Source of the DNA: Mucilaginibacter gilvus
GTDB taxonomy: Bacteria; Bacteroidota; Bacteroidia; Sphingobacteriales; Sphingobacteriaceae
Assembly (NCBI RefSeq): GCF_004054195.1
Contig: NZ_SBIW01000031.1
Span: forward strand, 1 to 64,000
Direction: 5' to 3'
DNA: 64,000 nt
A program made the position numbers and the translations under genes. Below are positions 1 to 9,360 of this stretch, in pieces; position 1 is the first letter of the stretch, and the number at the start of each line of letters is the position of its first letter. The notes beneath the pieces are model-generated. The model saw only the letters and a list, made by a program, of their open reading frames with translations, was not told where the DNA came from and did no database searches.

Positions 1-3000
1 AGGTAAGCGATATCGTGCTGGCCAACGAACCTACCGTGGCGGTATAGTTAAGGTCTGCCGGGCCGCTTACCTGGGTAAGTGGCGATAACGGGTTGGTGGC
101 TATTTTGCTCAGGTAAGCATTGCTGGACCCGCTTTTGTTTACCGTTACGGTATAGTTCTGGGTGCTTGAACCATCCGGGGCGGTTACGGCCATCGTGATC
201 ACCGTAGGGCCACTGTTCAGCGTTATGGGATCTGAAGCTAAGCCTGAACCGACCGCCGAGCCGTTAACCAAAATGGTTGAACTTGCTTCTACCGAGGTTG
301 GGATCAGTCTTATGGTTGTTAAGCTCAGCGATACCGAGGTGGTAAAATTGTTACTGGTACCTATCCTGGTTACGGTGGATGATGGTGTAAATTCTATTTT
401 GCTTAAGTAAGCCGATTTTAAGCGGGTTACGGTTACCGCATAGGTTTTAACGCCGCCGTCTGTTGCTGTTACTTCTACAGCAATGTTGTTAGCGCCGGGA
501 AGCAGCGTAACCGGGCCCGAGGCTACCCCATTGGTACTGATTGTCCCGTTTACCTTTACGGTCGCCAACGCGTCGCTTGCCGTTGGTGTTAGGGTGAGGC
601 TGGTTACGGCGTTGGCTACGGTGGCGGTATAAGCTACCGTGTTTTTATGGAAGCCAGGGCTTAAACTGCCGCTGCTCAACGTTAAATTGCTCAGCGTAAA
701 GTCGGCAGCACGGGTCACGGTTAACGTATTAACACTCATAGTTGTACCATCCTGTGCAAGGCTGGTGATCACTACGGAATTAGCGCCAATGTTTAGCGGG
801 GCGGTTATCACACCTGCGCTTAGCGCAACATTGCTGCCGTTAAGCGTGGCGGATAGGCTGCCCGTGGTATCAGCAAGTGACGGTGTGATCGCTATGGATG
901 ATATTTCATTAGGTACCAATACCGTATATGAATTACCTGCCAATTGGTCGAATACCGGGGAAAGGGTACCAGTGCTCAATAAGATATTCGCCAGGCCCGA
1001 TTGATTGGATGGTGCACGCGTGATGGATAAGGTATAAGTCTTTGTAGTGGCACCGTCAGCTGCGGTAACCGCAATGGAATAATGATGCACACCTACACTT
1101 AAACTGCTGTTGGTAACAGATGCGCCCGAGGCAAGCGGAGCGTTGTTTACTTTTATCGTTGCATTAGGTTCTGTTGCAGTCGGGGTAAAACTAATTGCGG
1201 TAGTACTGTTTGGTAAAGCAACATTGTAAGTGGTATCCGTACTGTTAAACGCCGGGTTTAAACTGCCGGTGCTTAACGCTATGCCTGAGAGCGTAGCATC
1301 GACGGATGCGTGCTGCACATTAATGGTATAAGTTTTGGTGGTTTCGCCGTCGCCTGCAGTAATTTTTACGGCAATAGTAGTTGAACCATCTTCCGCTATA
1401 GTTACAGGTGCAGAAGCATCGCCATAGTTTACGTAATCACCATTTACCAGCATTTGGAAATAGGTTTGGTTGCCCATAGGCGTTACCGTGATAGCCGGGG
1501 TGGCCAGATCTACCTTTGCTACGTAGCTGGTAACGTTCGGATCGAAGGCTGGGCTTAAATGGCCAGCGCTAAGCGTAAGTGTTTTTAACCTGATCGGGCG
1601 TTTGATCACTAGGGTGTATAACGTGGTGCTGGTACCATCTGCCGATTTAGCAGATATGCTTTTAACGTTGGTACCTTCAAACAGTGCAACCTTCTTTGGC
1701 CCGGTGCCGCCGCCTTCACCACCACTTACGCGGGCTGTTGCCAGCGGGTCGTGCGTGGTTGGGGTGATGGTTACCGAATCTGTTTCGGCGCTTACATCAA
1801 GGGCGTAGAATCTAATGTTTGGATCGAACGACGGGGTCATGATGCCTGTGCTGGTAACCAGGTTTGATAGTTTAGAATCGGACGGTATCGGCGATACATT
1901 GAAGTAATAAGATTTTATGGAGCCGTCTTCTGCGGTTACGTGTACGCCAACCTGCTCGGTGTTATTGTTAGTAAAGTTTATGGTATAAGGCGTGCCCGAT
2001 GCAATTGGAACAGCAACTGCAGGGTAAGCTCCTATTGTCATAGTTGAAAGCGGATCGGTTATTGTTGCCACCAATGTTGCCGAAGGAACCCCGTTTGGCG
2101 TACTTACCGTATAAAAGTCAGTTGCAGGGTCAAAAGGCTCGTTAAAGCCGCCGCCATTTAACGTTGCGCTTGCCAGTGTGTTAATGGTTGATGCAGGCGT
2201 TACGGTTAACGTACCGCCTACGGTGGTAACGTTGTAATTAGAGGCGTTTACGCTACCTACAGGGTAAATATTGTAATCGCCGGCCGCCGAGTTTATGGTT
2301 GCATCGGTTGTTAAACTAATAGGTGCCAGGAATGTTGTTGCTTCAGCATCACCGTTTCTATAGCCGCTTACGCTATAAGTAAGCGCCGGGTTTGCTTTAG
2401 TTGCAACCTTGGTTTTGTTATCAATAGTAATGGTGAGCGGTGAGCGGTCAACCTCAAAATAGCCGCCCTGGAAAGTAAGCTTATAGTTGCTGTCGTTTAT
2501 GGCTAAAGTACCCTGGGTCACATTATACGGGCCCGCTGTTTCGCCTGCATCACGTGCTAACGCACCGGTAATGGTAGTACCACCAAGTAAGGAACCCGAT
2601 ACAATGCTGTAGTTTATTGCAGGGTCGGCATCGCCATATATTTTTATGGTAGAACCGCCCGATACCACAACTTCCCGCTGTATGATGTTGTAAGGAGCGC
2701 TATGGAAAACAAGGTCGTAACTTGCACCATTGGTTATCGCTAATGTACCTAACGTTGTTGCATACGTGCCAATGGCTGTACCCGGCGTGCGGCCGGGAGC
2801 GCCTGACAGGGCATCGCCGCTGGCCACTGTACCGCTGTAATAGTAGCCAATACCAGTGTCTGGGTTACCAAATTGCACATCCTGGCTGAGGGTATAAATA
2901 TCAATGGCGCGTTTATTAATGGTAAAGTTTGCCGGAGTATAATTAAGGGCATAGCTGGCTGCATTGCTTACCGCAAGTGTGCCCTGCCCTATCGGGTAAT

Positions 3001-6000
3001 CGCCTGCTGCCTCGCCCGTGGCCCTTTCAACGTTGCCGCTGTAAGTATCACCTGCTACCAAAGCGTCAGCTGTATAGGTAAGCGCCGGGTCGGTATCGCC
3101 AAAGGTTTTGCTGTTTGCAACGGCTGCAACATTTATCGCCTTTTTATCGATAGTGAAGTTTGAGCCGGTAAAGTTTAGCGTATAGTTGCTGCTTAAAGCC
3201 AAACTGTTTTGGCCAATAGCATAAGTACTGAAGGTTTCGCCCGCTGCTCTTGAAATTGCACCGGTAAAACTCTCGCCGTTTGGTAATGCTGCATCTGCCG
3301 TGTAGGTTAAGGCAGGGTCGGTATCCCCGTAAGTTTTATTTTTAGCATCGGCAGTAACATTAATGGTTTTTTTGCCGATGGTTAAGTTGTTAGTTGTGTA
3401 GGTTAAAGCATAGTTGCTGCTTAAGGCCAGTGTATTTTTGTTGATAGCATATGTACCGAAGTTTTCACCCGCAGCTCTTGACAAAGCACCTGTAAAAGCA
3501 TCGCTAAAAGCCAAACTCACATCGGTGGAATAGGTTAATGCAGGGTCGGCATCGCCGTAGGTTTTGGTTTGGGCACTGGCTGTAACGGTTACAGGTTTTG
3601 CTGTTATGGTTACATAAGCCGTTTGAACGGTTACGTCGTAATTAGAGGTAATCTCTATGAAGCCTGAGCTGCCGTTGCTATAGAATTTCTTGGTACCCAA
3701 GGTCATCAGATAAGTGCCCACGTTTTCGCCGGGAGCACGCCCAAATTGGTCACCTGTTGCATCCCCGGGTGCCAATGATCCTGCTATGATCTGAAACTGA
3801 TTTAAGAACGGATCAACCTCGCCATACACTTTGGTTTTGGCTACGGGTAAAACAGTGACAGGCCTTTTGTTTATTGTAAGGTTTGCGCCTACATAGGTAA
3901 CATTATAATTGTTACCATAACTAAGGGTGCTCTGATCAATAGTATAAGTGCCAATAAACTTATTTTCGTTTGGCAATACCCTGCTTAATGCACCTGTAGG
4001 CGCATCAGAAGCTACCACACCTGTTGCGGTGTAAGTAAACGCAGGGTCGCTGTCGCCGTAAACTTTAGTTTTGGCAGCGGCAGTTATGGTAAGGTTTGCT
4101 TTATTTACTGTAAAGTTTTGTACCACGTTTGCAGCCGCGTTGTAGTTAGTAGTGCCCGCCTGCGAAGCCGTGATATTGGCAGTACCCTGCCCTACTATGT
4201 GTACCTGGTTGCTAACAATGGTGGCAACAGCAGTGTTATCGCTGGCGTAGGTAATAGGCAAAGGACTATTAATAGTAGCACCAGTTACAAAATCGGCGGT
4301 GCCGTAGGTTTTTGCGGTTATGGTGCCAAAGGTTATGGTTTGTGCTGCTTTATCAACCGTAAGAGTTTGCGTGGCGCTCGTTGCCGCCAAATAACTGGCG
4401 TCGCCGGCCTGCGAAGCTGTGATGGTGGTGCTGCCCGCACCCACGATGTGGATGGTACTGCCCGAAACGGTGGCTACAGCAGTATTGCTGCTGCTATAAC
4501 TAACAGTAAGCCCGCTGCTTGCGCTTCCGCCGGCTGCAAAATCGACATTGCCGAAGGTTTTTGAATTTGTTGACGCAAACGTAATGGTTTGCACCGCCTT
4601 GGGCCTGTTTACCGTGGTGGTATAAGTTTTGGTAGTTGTACCATCCTGTGCGGTTACAACGGTAGAGATAACGTTATCGCCAATACTTAGGTTTAGGTTA
4701 CCCGATGCAGAGCCCGATGTAACGGTTGTATTGTTAACCTTTATAATAGCATTTGCCTGATTGCGGGTTGGCGTTACCGTAATAGACGTGGTTGCATTTG
4801 TTACCGATGCCGTATAAGAAGTTGTGGCCGCAGCAAATGTTGGTGTTAATGTGCCTGAACTGATGCTGAAAGCAGAAAGCGTTGCATCGTTTGATGGGGT
4901 TGCGAAAGTTACAACCGGGCCGTATCCTGTACCAGCTGTACTTGTAGCATAGCTTCTTGCATAATAAGTTGTTGATGAGCTAAGGCCGGTTATACTTGCA
5001 GAAAAAATACCTGTACCGCTGCCATTTGTAGTCTTATTGTCCGCTATTGTTGGTGTTTGATTGCTGCTGCTGTATACTACGCCGCGCGCGCTCACAGCGG
5101 CGTCGGTTCGGGTAACATTGCCCCCTAAAGTTGCCGATGCAGCGGTAATACCGCTTGCGGCGGTAGTTGTTAGCGCCGGAACGTATGCCGATGCCATAGC
5201 TGATACTGTTACAGCATTGGGATAACTGGTTAACGACAGTACAGTTGTAACATCACCTGTAGTTAAATTTACTGCTTTAATGGCCCTGTTTGCTATTAAG
5301 GCTTCATAAATATACGCCCTGTTGTTGCCTGCGTCCAAAAGCATACACTGGCCCGGAGAACCGGTAACCTGTGCTTTTATTACAATCGTAGTGCTTGCTC
5401 CGGGTAATATCTTGTTCAATGCATCCGTAGCGCCAAGGTTTGTTGCCGACCCATCATTCGTTAAATAGTAGATGTAGCCTGTTGGTGAGTCATACGCTAT
5501 ATCAACAACAGTTCCGGCATTTATTGTGGCAGAAGCCGTAATTGTTTTGGAGGTCAGGTCGAACGTTTTTATACCCCTGTTTGCAGGTACGCTTTCATAA
5601 ATAAACACCCGGCTATTAGCCACATCAAGCGCCAAAAATAAGGGAGATGTGGTAATTGATGAAGCGATTAATGTAGGCGTTGTTTCTGTTGGTTTAACTT
5701 TATATATCGCATCCGAAACATCCAGCGCTATACCACCGCTTGTTGTTGTAAAGTAAATATAGTCGGTAGCTGCATCATACCGCATGCAACTCACATTGTA
5801 AGGAACAGAGATACTTGCAGTGATCGCTCCGGTTCCGGAATTAACTACTTTGATAGATTTTTGCGCGGCAAGCCCTTCATAAATAAATAGCCGGCTATTT
5901 GCCAGATCCTGCTCTATCCGTACAGGTGAGTTGGAAAATGACGAAACCATCCTGGTATTGCTGGTGCCGTCGTAATTCATCCGGTTTAACGCATCATCCG

Positions 6001-6163
6001 TATTGAGCGACGATGCACTGGCATCAGACGTGAGATAGTATACCTGCGCACGGCTAACATTGCTGGCACACAAAAACAATAACACTAACATCACCAGAGC
6101 TTTGCAAGAAAAATGCGCTTTTCTTGTTAAATAAAGCTGTAATAAAAGTAAAGATTTTTCCAT
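1..6163 (-). CDS. Giant repeat-rich secreted surface protein (MBG and cadherin-like sandwich repeats), C-terminus beyond window
   Basis: The reading frame is open from the ATG at 6163 to the left edge, about 2054 residues with no stop. Residues 1-40 look like a long signal peptide ending in SNVSRAQ. Residues ~40-330 hold repeated segments of the type SRLFIYEGLAAQKSIKVVN, resembling beta-propeller blades. A fibronectin-III-like module (STTYYARSYATSTAGTGYG) follows at ~335-415, then a cadherin-like beta-sandwich unit, two Ig-like units built on QTITF...KTYGTADF, and about seven or eight MBG-type repeats marked by KTYGDADPALTY at ~695-1320. The remainder is a run of cadherin-like sandwich units (LSSGSLSPGF, TKTYTLTV). 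Such proteins are typically exported adhesins or matrix proteins of Bacteroidota, often by type IX secretion, but the sorting domain would lie outside the window. Function as an adhesin is inferred. Confidence 0.85.
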   Translation of the reverse strand, partial: MEKSLLLLQLYLTRKAHFSCKALVMLVLLFLCASNVSRAQVYYLTSDASASSLNTDDALNRMNYDGTSNTRMVSSFSNSPVRIEQDLANSRLFIYEGLAAQKSIKVVNSGTGAITASISVPYNVSCMRYDAATDYIYFTTTSGGIALDVSDAIYKVKPTETTPTLIASSITTSPLFLALDVANSRVFIYESVPANRGIKTFDLTSKTITASATINAGTVVDIAYDSPTGYIYYLTNDGSATNLGATDALNKILPGASTTIVIKAQVTGSPGQCMLLDAGNNRAYIYEALIANRAIKAVNLTTGDVTTVLSLTSYPNAVTVSAMASAYVPALTTTAASGITAASATLGGNVTRTDAAVSARGVVYSSSNQTPTIADNKTTNGSGTGIFSASITGLSSSTTYYARSYATSTAGTGYGPVVTFATPSNDATLSAFSISSGTLTPTFAAATTSYTASVTNATTSITVTPTRNQANAIIKVNNTTVTSGSASGNLNLSIGDNVISTVVTAQDGTTTKTYTTTVNRPKAVQTITFASTNSKTFGNVDFAAGGSASSGLTVSYSSSNTAVATVSGSTIHIVGAGSTTITASQAGDASYLAATSATQTLTVDKAAQTITFGTITAKTYGTADFVTGATINSPLPITYASDNTAVATIVSNQVHIVGQGTANITASQAGTTNYNAAANVVQNFTVNKANLTITAAAKTKVYGDSDPAFTYTATGVVASDAPTGALSRVLPNENKFIGTYTIDQSTLSYGNNYNVTYVGANLTINKRPVTVLPVAKTKVYGEVDPFLNQFQIIAGSLAPGDATGDQFGRAPGENVGTYLMTLGTKKFYSNGSSGFIEITSNYDVTVQTAYVTITAKPVTVTASAQTKTYGDADPALTYSTDVSLAFSDAFTGALSRAAGENFGTYAINKNTLALSSNYALTYTTNNLTIGKKTINVTADAKNKTYGDTDPALTYTADAALPNGESFTGAISRAAGETFSTYAIGQNSLALSSNYTLNFTGSNFTIDKKAINVAAVANSKTFGDTDPALTYTADALVAGDTYSGNVERATGEAAGDYPIGQGTLAVSNAASYALNYTPANFTINKRAIDIYTLSQDVQFGNPDTGIGYYYSGTVASGDALSGAPGRTPGTAIGTYATTLGTLAITNGASYDLVFHSAPYNIIQREVVVSGGSTIKIYGDADPAINYSIVSGSLLGGTTITGALARDAGETAGPYNVTQGTLAINDSNYKLTFQGGYFEVDRSPLTITIDNKTKVATKANPALTYSVSGYRNGDAEATTFLAPISLTTDATINSAAGDYNIYPVGSVNASNYNVTTVGGTLTVTPASTINTLASATLNGGGFNEPFDPATDFYTVSTPNGVPSATLVATITDPLSTMTIGAYPAVAVPIASGTPYTINFTNNNTEQVGVHVTAEDGSIKSYYFNVSPIPSDSKLSNLVTSTGIMTPSFDPNIRFYALDVSAETDSVTITPTTHDPLATARVSGGEGGGTGPKKVALFEGTNVKSISAKSADGTSTTLYTLVIKRPIRLKTLTLSAGHLSPAFDPNVTSYVAKVDLATPAITVTPMGNQTYFQMLVNGDYVNYGDASAPVTIAEDGSTTIAVKITAGDGETTKTYTINVQHASVDATLSGIALSTGSLNPAFNSTDTTYNVALPNSTTAISFTPTATEPNATIKVNNAPLASGASVTNSSLSVGVHHYSIAVTAADGATTKTYTLSITRAPSNQSGLANILLSTGTLSPVFDQLAGNSYTVLVPNEISSIAITPSLADTTGSLSATLNGSNVALSAGVITAPLNIGANSVVITSLAQDGTTMSVNTLTVTRAADFTLSNLTLSSGSLSPGFHKNTVAYTATVANAVTSLTLTPTASDALATVKVNGTISTNGVASGPVTLLPGANNIAVEVTATDGGVKTYAVTVTRLKSAYLSKIEFTPSSTVTRIGTSNNFTTSVSLSLTTIRLIPTSVEASSTILVNGSAVGSGLASDPITLNSGPTVITMAVTAPDGSSTQNYTVTVNKSGSSNAYLSKIATNPLSPLTQVSGPADLNYTATVGSLASTISLT

Positions 6164-6472
6164 AATGAATTGATTGTATTATTTATTTTTTGCCGGCCAA
6201 AACCGTTATACTGTACAGATTAACTTTCGCCCGGTTTAACTGTAAACCTGTATGCCGGGCAGGCGTGCAGGTATTATATGTATAAAGTTTATGCTGGCAA
6301 TTGTAATGCGCTGCATAAAGCTTGTTATTTACGAAGTAAGAGGTGGCCGTTTTTGCGCCGGGTATACTATGGCTAAATAGCAACGCTTAGGTGCCTTTGC
6401 AACTAAGTTGTAATGTAAAAATAACAGCCCCCTTTACACATTTTTTAGCAAGGGGGCTGCCTATGTAATTAA
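6164..6472. other. Intergenic region upstream of the giant surface gene
   Basis: This 309-bp stretch separates the minus-strand tail-collar gene from the giant surface-protein gene. It contains the terminator of the collar gene (6410-6459) and presumably the promoter of the giant gene, but I see no clear TAnnTTTG-type promoter box. A 66-codon minus-strand frame (6183-6383) has no recognisable domain, signal or start context and I do not call it a gene. Confidence 0.5.
6410..6459 (-). terminator. Rho-independent terminator of the tail-collar genes
   Basis: CAGCCCCCT (6425-6433) pairs perfectly with AGGGGGCTG (6451-6459). Read on the minus strand the hairpin is followed by TTATTTTTAC, a T-rich tail. 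It lies 13 bp after the stop of the collar gene at 6473. Confidence 0.8.
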
Positions 6473-7018
6473 CTAATCTTGCGGAGGATATGGCCCTTCA
6501 ATACATATAATATAGTTTATACCGAGTACAGGGGGTGTAGTCTTAACCGGCTGATTATCGCCCGTGTAAGAAACGCTTTTGGGATTTAAAGCCGCAAGCG
6601 CAAAAACAGGATCGGTACCGTCGTTGTAGGTGTTAATTGACGCACCAGTAGAACCATCAGCAGGCACCGACAGATAATTATTAAGCGGATCTGACTGGTT
6701 AGACGCAGTAGTTACCGCGTGTAATGCATGGCTGTGAGATGGCAATTGCTGTGGCGTTAAGGTAAAGCCTTCTGCGCCTGCCTTTTGCCCGAGTGTGTAC
6801 GGCGAAAGCCCTTCGCCCTGTCCGGGATGCACCGGTGCCCTGCCTTTTAAGTCAGGAAGTGCGAAAGTATTTACGCCGTCGCCGCCGTAAGTTGTGCCGA
6901 GCAATGAAAAAAGAGCCGAATATTGAGCTGTCGACAAAAGTTTTCCGTCGCAAAAAGCCCACCCCCTGGGTGCAAATTTACCGGCAAAAAGAAGAACGGT
7001 GGCCATGTATTGATCCAT
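6473..7018 (-). CDS. Phage tail collar domain protein (microcystin-dependent-protein-like), copy 2
   Basis: A 181-residue protein with the tail-collar fold signature: the N-terminus MDQYMATVLLFAGKFAPRGW, then FCDGKLL, LFSLLGTTYGGDG and FALPDLKGRAPVH within the first 70 residues. The middle carries the LPSHSHAL histidine motif that in phage short tail fibres binds metal, and the C-terminus ends PPVLGINYIICIEGPYPP. It is the same length as its upstream neighbour (7069-7614) and clearly paralogous, 50 bp downstream in the same direction. No other phage genes are present, so this is the chromosomal family often annotated as microcystin-dependent protein; its cellular role is not established. A good terminator follows. 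Confidence 0.88.
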   Translation of the reverse strand: MDQYMATVLLFAGKFAPRGWAFCDGKLLSTAQYSALFSLLGTTYGGDGVNTFALPDLKGRAPVHPGQGEGLSPYTLGQKAGAEGFTLTPQQLPSHSHALHAVTTASNQSDPLNNYLSVPADGSTGASINTYNDGTDPVFALAALNPKSVSYTGDNQPVKTTPPVLGINYIICIEGPYPPQD

Positions 7019-7068
7019 AGTTTAAATTGATTATGTGTTAGGGTTTATAGCTGCTAATTTAATATCAA

Positions 7069-7614
7069 TTATGGTCTCGAAGGATAAATACCTGTCCAGG
7101 CAATAATAAATTGCATGGCAACAAACGGAGGAGTTACATCTACCGCTTGGTTGCCACCTGCCACCGAAACAGATGCCGGTGCCAATGTTGCACCAGCAGT
7201 TGGAGCCTCGTTGTAAAAGTTTATTCCTGCGCCGGTCTCTGGATCGGCATTAAATCCAATGTAGTTGTTGGTTGCATAACCCTGCGTAGCAGCGGTATTA
7301 TTTATGGCAACAGTATGGTTGTGCGCAGGCATTTGCTGTGCATTTAAAATAACATTTTGCTGTCCGCCAATTTCACCTAAAAAATAAGTGCCGCCTGGGT
7401 GTGAACCGCTAATATTAGTGCACTGCGTAGGGAATGAGCCGCGCAGATCGGGCAATTGAAAGTAAGTAATGCCGTCGCCGCCATAGGTGGTACCCAATAT
7501 GCTAAATAAAGCGGTATACTGGTTAATAGGCAAACGTTGGCCTTCGCAGGTAAACCAGCCGTTAGGTGCAAAGTTGCCTGCGAATAGTTGGATCGATCCC
7601 ATTAAAGGTTCCAT
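7069..7614 (-). CDS. Phage tail collar domain protein (microcystin-dependent-protein-like), copy 1
   Basis: A 181-residue paralogue of the downstream gene. It shows the collar motif in order: MGSIQLFAGNFAPNGW, FTCEGQRLP, LFSILGTTYGGDG, FQLPDLRGSFPTQ, the MPAHNHTV histidine motif, and a C-terminal PPFVAMQFIIAWTGIYP. No signal peptide is visible, as usual for the family. The two genes form a small operon that ends in the hairpin at 6425-6459. The pair probably arose by tandem duplication. Association with the giant surface protein next door is suggested only by position. Confidence 0.88.
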   Translation of the reverse strand: MEPLMGSIQLFAGNFAPNGWFTCEGQRLPINQYTALFSILGTTYGGDGITYFQLPDLRGSFPTQCTNISGSHPGGTYFLGEIGGQQNVILNAQQMPAHNHTVAINNTAATQGYATNNYIGFNADPETGAGINFYNEAPTAGATLAPASVSVAGGNQAVDVTPPFVAMQFIIAWTGIYPSRP

Positions 7615-7762
7615 AGTTGTAATTGTTTAAGGTTGTTGTTTAAAGGTTTATAATTGTTGGGTAAATATAATATATTTAATTGTTAGTAAAAGGTATATTA
7701 AATATTAAAAGCTCCTTGTTAATTATTTAAAATGCTAATAAACAGTGATTTATTGGTGTACT

Positions 7763-7779
7763 GTATACATTTTGTATAC
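7763..7779. repeat. Inverted repeat GTATAC-N5-GTATAC
   Basis: Two copies of the self-complementary hexamer GTATAC separated by ATTTT. With the similar ACCGGT pair at 7875-7891 it could form operator half-sites in the divergent promoter region; no regulator is known. Confidence 0.35.
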
Positions 7780-7874
7780 GGTTTTTACATATATGACTTA
7801 TCCCTTTCAGGAATACTTTTAACAACCAATTAATTTATTTAAGTGTACCAGCTAACAATTATTACTATGCACCG

Positions 7875-7891
7875 ACCGGTATATAACCGGT
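7875..7891. repeat. Inverted repeat ACCGGT-N5-ACCGGT
   Basis: Two self-complementary ACCGGT hexamers separated by ATATA, ending 15 bp upstream of the TATATTTG promoter-like box at 7906. The position is compatible with an operator for the plus-strand lipoprotein gene, but this is inference. Confidence 0.35.
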
Positions 7892-8094
7892 ACTTTGTTC
7901 CCGGCTATATTTGGTCGCTGGTTTCCCTTAACATTAATTATTTATTACGATCCAAATGTATATGGAAGTTTAAAACTGGTACAGGGTGATAACAGCTTTT
8001 TTGAGGGGGTGATTTAAGGGTAAAAAAAGGCTGGATACTTTTTGTGATTATGCGTGCAAATACCCACTTTCGATAACCTTAAAATTAAAACGTT

Positions 8095-8679
8095 ATGACA
8101 ATCAAACAAACCCTCATGTTAATGGCTTTCGCAGGTTTCGGCCTCGCATCGTGCCAAACAAAAACCGCAGAAACAGCTGCCGCTCCCGGCGGGCAGATAG
8201 GCGATGAGCTTAGCTTAGACACCGCTAAAAAATATGTGGAGAATTACAAGCGCCGGGCCGGCATCGTAGATTCGGTATGGGGCGAAAATGGCGGCCTGCA
8301 AAAGAAATACCCAAGACCAAACACCCGCTGTGTATGGTTCGACAAAGAAAAACTACGCAAAATACTGGCCGACCTGGATGCAGAAAAAGGAGACGGTGTA
8401 CGTTTTTACCTGGCCGCTTATGATAGTACTTATAATAAAAATGCACTCTCAAAAACACCCGACAGGAAATACTGGAACTATAACACCCTGGTAATGGTAT
8501 CTACCGTGCAGAAAGTAGTTGGCGCAGACACGCTGCACTTTGATTCGTACAGTAAAAGAACCGCTAACGCGCCGGGCAAAGGCTTTATAGTAGGTGCAGG
8601 CGCCGGCCCCGAAAATCGTGGTGAAATGTGCCCGCCGCCAAGTAACTGCCCTGCCATTGGTGCAACGCTTATCCAATAA
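8095..8679 (+). CDS. Hypothetical lipoprotein
   Basis: A 194-residue protein with a lipoprotein signal: MTIKQTLMLMAFAGFGLASC, with the lipobox LASC placing the lipidated cysteine at residue 20, followed by a low-complexity TKTAETAAAPGG linker. The mature part has a mixed charged sequence (YVENYKRRAG, WFDKEKLRKILADLDAEKGDGVRFYLAAYDSTY) and a C-terminal Cys/Pro-rich end (EMCPPPSNCPAIG). I do not recognise the family. It is followed after 6 bp by a membrane protein and then a two-component pair in the same direction, so it may be part of that signalling operon, for instance as a sensed or regulated envelope component. Confidence 0.8.
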   Translation: MTIKQTLMLMAFAGFGLASCQTKTAETAAAPGGQIGDELSLDTAKKYVENYKRRAGIVDSVWGENGGLQKKYPRPNTRCVWFDKEKLRKILADLDAEKGDGVRFYLAAYDSTYNKNALSKTPDRKYWNYNTLVMVSTVQKVVGADTLHFDSYSKRTANAPGKGFIVGAGAGPENRGEMCPPPSNCPAIGATLIQ

Positions 8680-8685
8680 TCAAAA

Positions 8686-9360
8686 ATGGGATCTGTTCCG
8701 TTGAGCAAATTATTTACCCTAAACACGGTAGCCGAACTTATTTGCTTCTTGATTGCGCTTATATTCCTTTACCGGGATAAAAGCGCGGCCTGGAGGTTGC
8801 TAATTGTTTACCTGCTGCTCACCTTTACTGCCGAAACTACGGGCCTTATTATACGCAAAGTGTTTTTATCGCCAAACCTGCCGGTATATAACACCTTTGT
8901 AGTAGTAGAGTGCTTTTTTACCAGCTATTTTTTTTATACGCTTTTTAAGCCATACGGCTATAGCGTAAAATGGCTTTTTGGCTGGCTGGCTTTGGTCACG
9001 GTAATGTACATTAGCGAACTGTTTTACGTGCAGTTTGCCGACTTTGTAGCCGTAACAGCGTCCATAATGTCTATTGTATTTGTATTGGCCTGCATGTGGT
9101 TCTACTACCTAAAACTTACCGACGAGCGGTACGAGCCCTTGCTGCAATCGGCCGAGTTTTGGTGGGTTAGCGGCGCGCTGTTCTTTTATTTTGGCAGCAC
9201 CGCCTGCAATATCTTTTTTGATTATCTTAAACAAAACGAGGTATCTACCTACAATAGTTCCATCAGGTATATTATTTTTAATGTACTAAATATTATATTG
9301 TACTCATTCTGGTCATTTTCATCCGTATGCCGATATCGCCAAAGGAAATCGTTTCGTTAA
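8686..9360 (+). CDS. Hypothetical multi-pass membrane protein
   Basis: A 224-residue protein with about six to seven hydrophobic segments, among them TVAELICFLIALIFLY, LLIVYLLLTFTAETTGLII, WLFGWLALVTVMYI and VTASIMSIVFVLACMWFYYL, and a basic C-terminus CRYRQRKSFR. There is no conserved catalytic motif that I recognise. Its last 34 bp overlap the start of the histidine kinase gene (9327) in another frame, which implies translational coupling. It may be the membrane sensing partner of the kinase, which has only one membrane segment of its own; this role is inferred from position. Confidence 0.8.
   Translation: MGSVPLSKLFTLNTVAELICFLIALIFLYRDKSAAWRLLIVYLLLTFTAETTGLIIRKVFLSPNLPVYNTFVVVECFFTSYFFYTLFKPYGYSVKWLFGWLALVTVMYISELFYVQFADFVAVTASIMSIVFVLACMWFYYLKLTDERYEPLLQSAEFWWVSGALFFYFGSTACNIFFDYLKQNEVSTYNSSIRYIIFNVLNIILYSFWSFSSVCRYRQRKSFR

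Larger units (their letters stand above)
7615..8094. other. 480-bp divergent intergenic region with two spaced palindromes
   Basis: This AT-rich region separates the minus-strand collar genes from the plus-strand lipoprotein gene. It holds two short inverted repeats of identical 6-5-6 architecture, GTATAC-N5-GTATAC (7763-7779) and ACCGGT-N5-ACCGGT (7875-7891). A TATATTTG box at 7906-7913 fits the Bacteroidota -7 consensus TAnnTTTG on the plus strand, but I see no properly spaced -33 element, and it would leave a leader of about 175 nt before 8095. No coding frame is convincing. Confidence 0.5.

Noticed and set aside
6183-6383. 66-codon minus-strand frame upstream of the giant surface gene
   Set aside because: No domain, signal peptide or start context; composition like surrounding intergenic DNA.
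6473-7614. Prophage remnant
   Set aside because: Only collar-domain genes; no capsid, terminase, integrase or lysis genes nearby.
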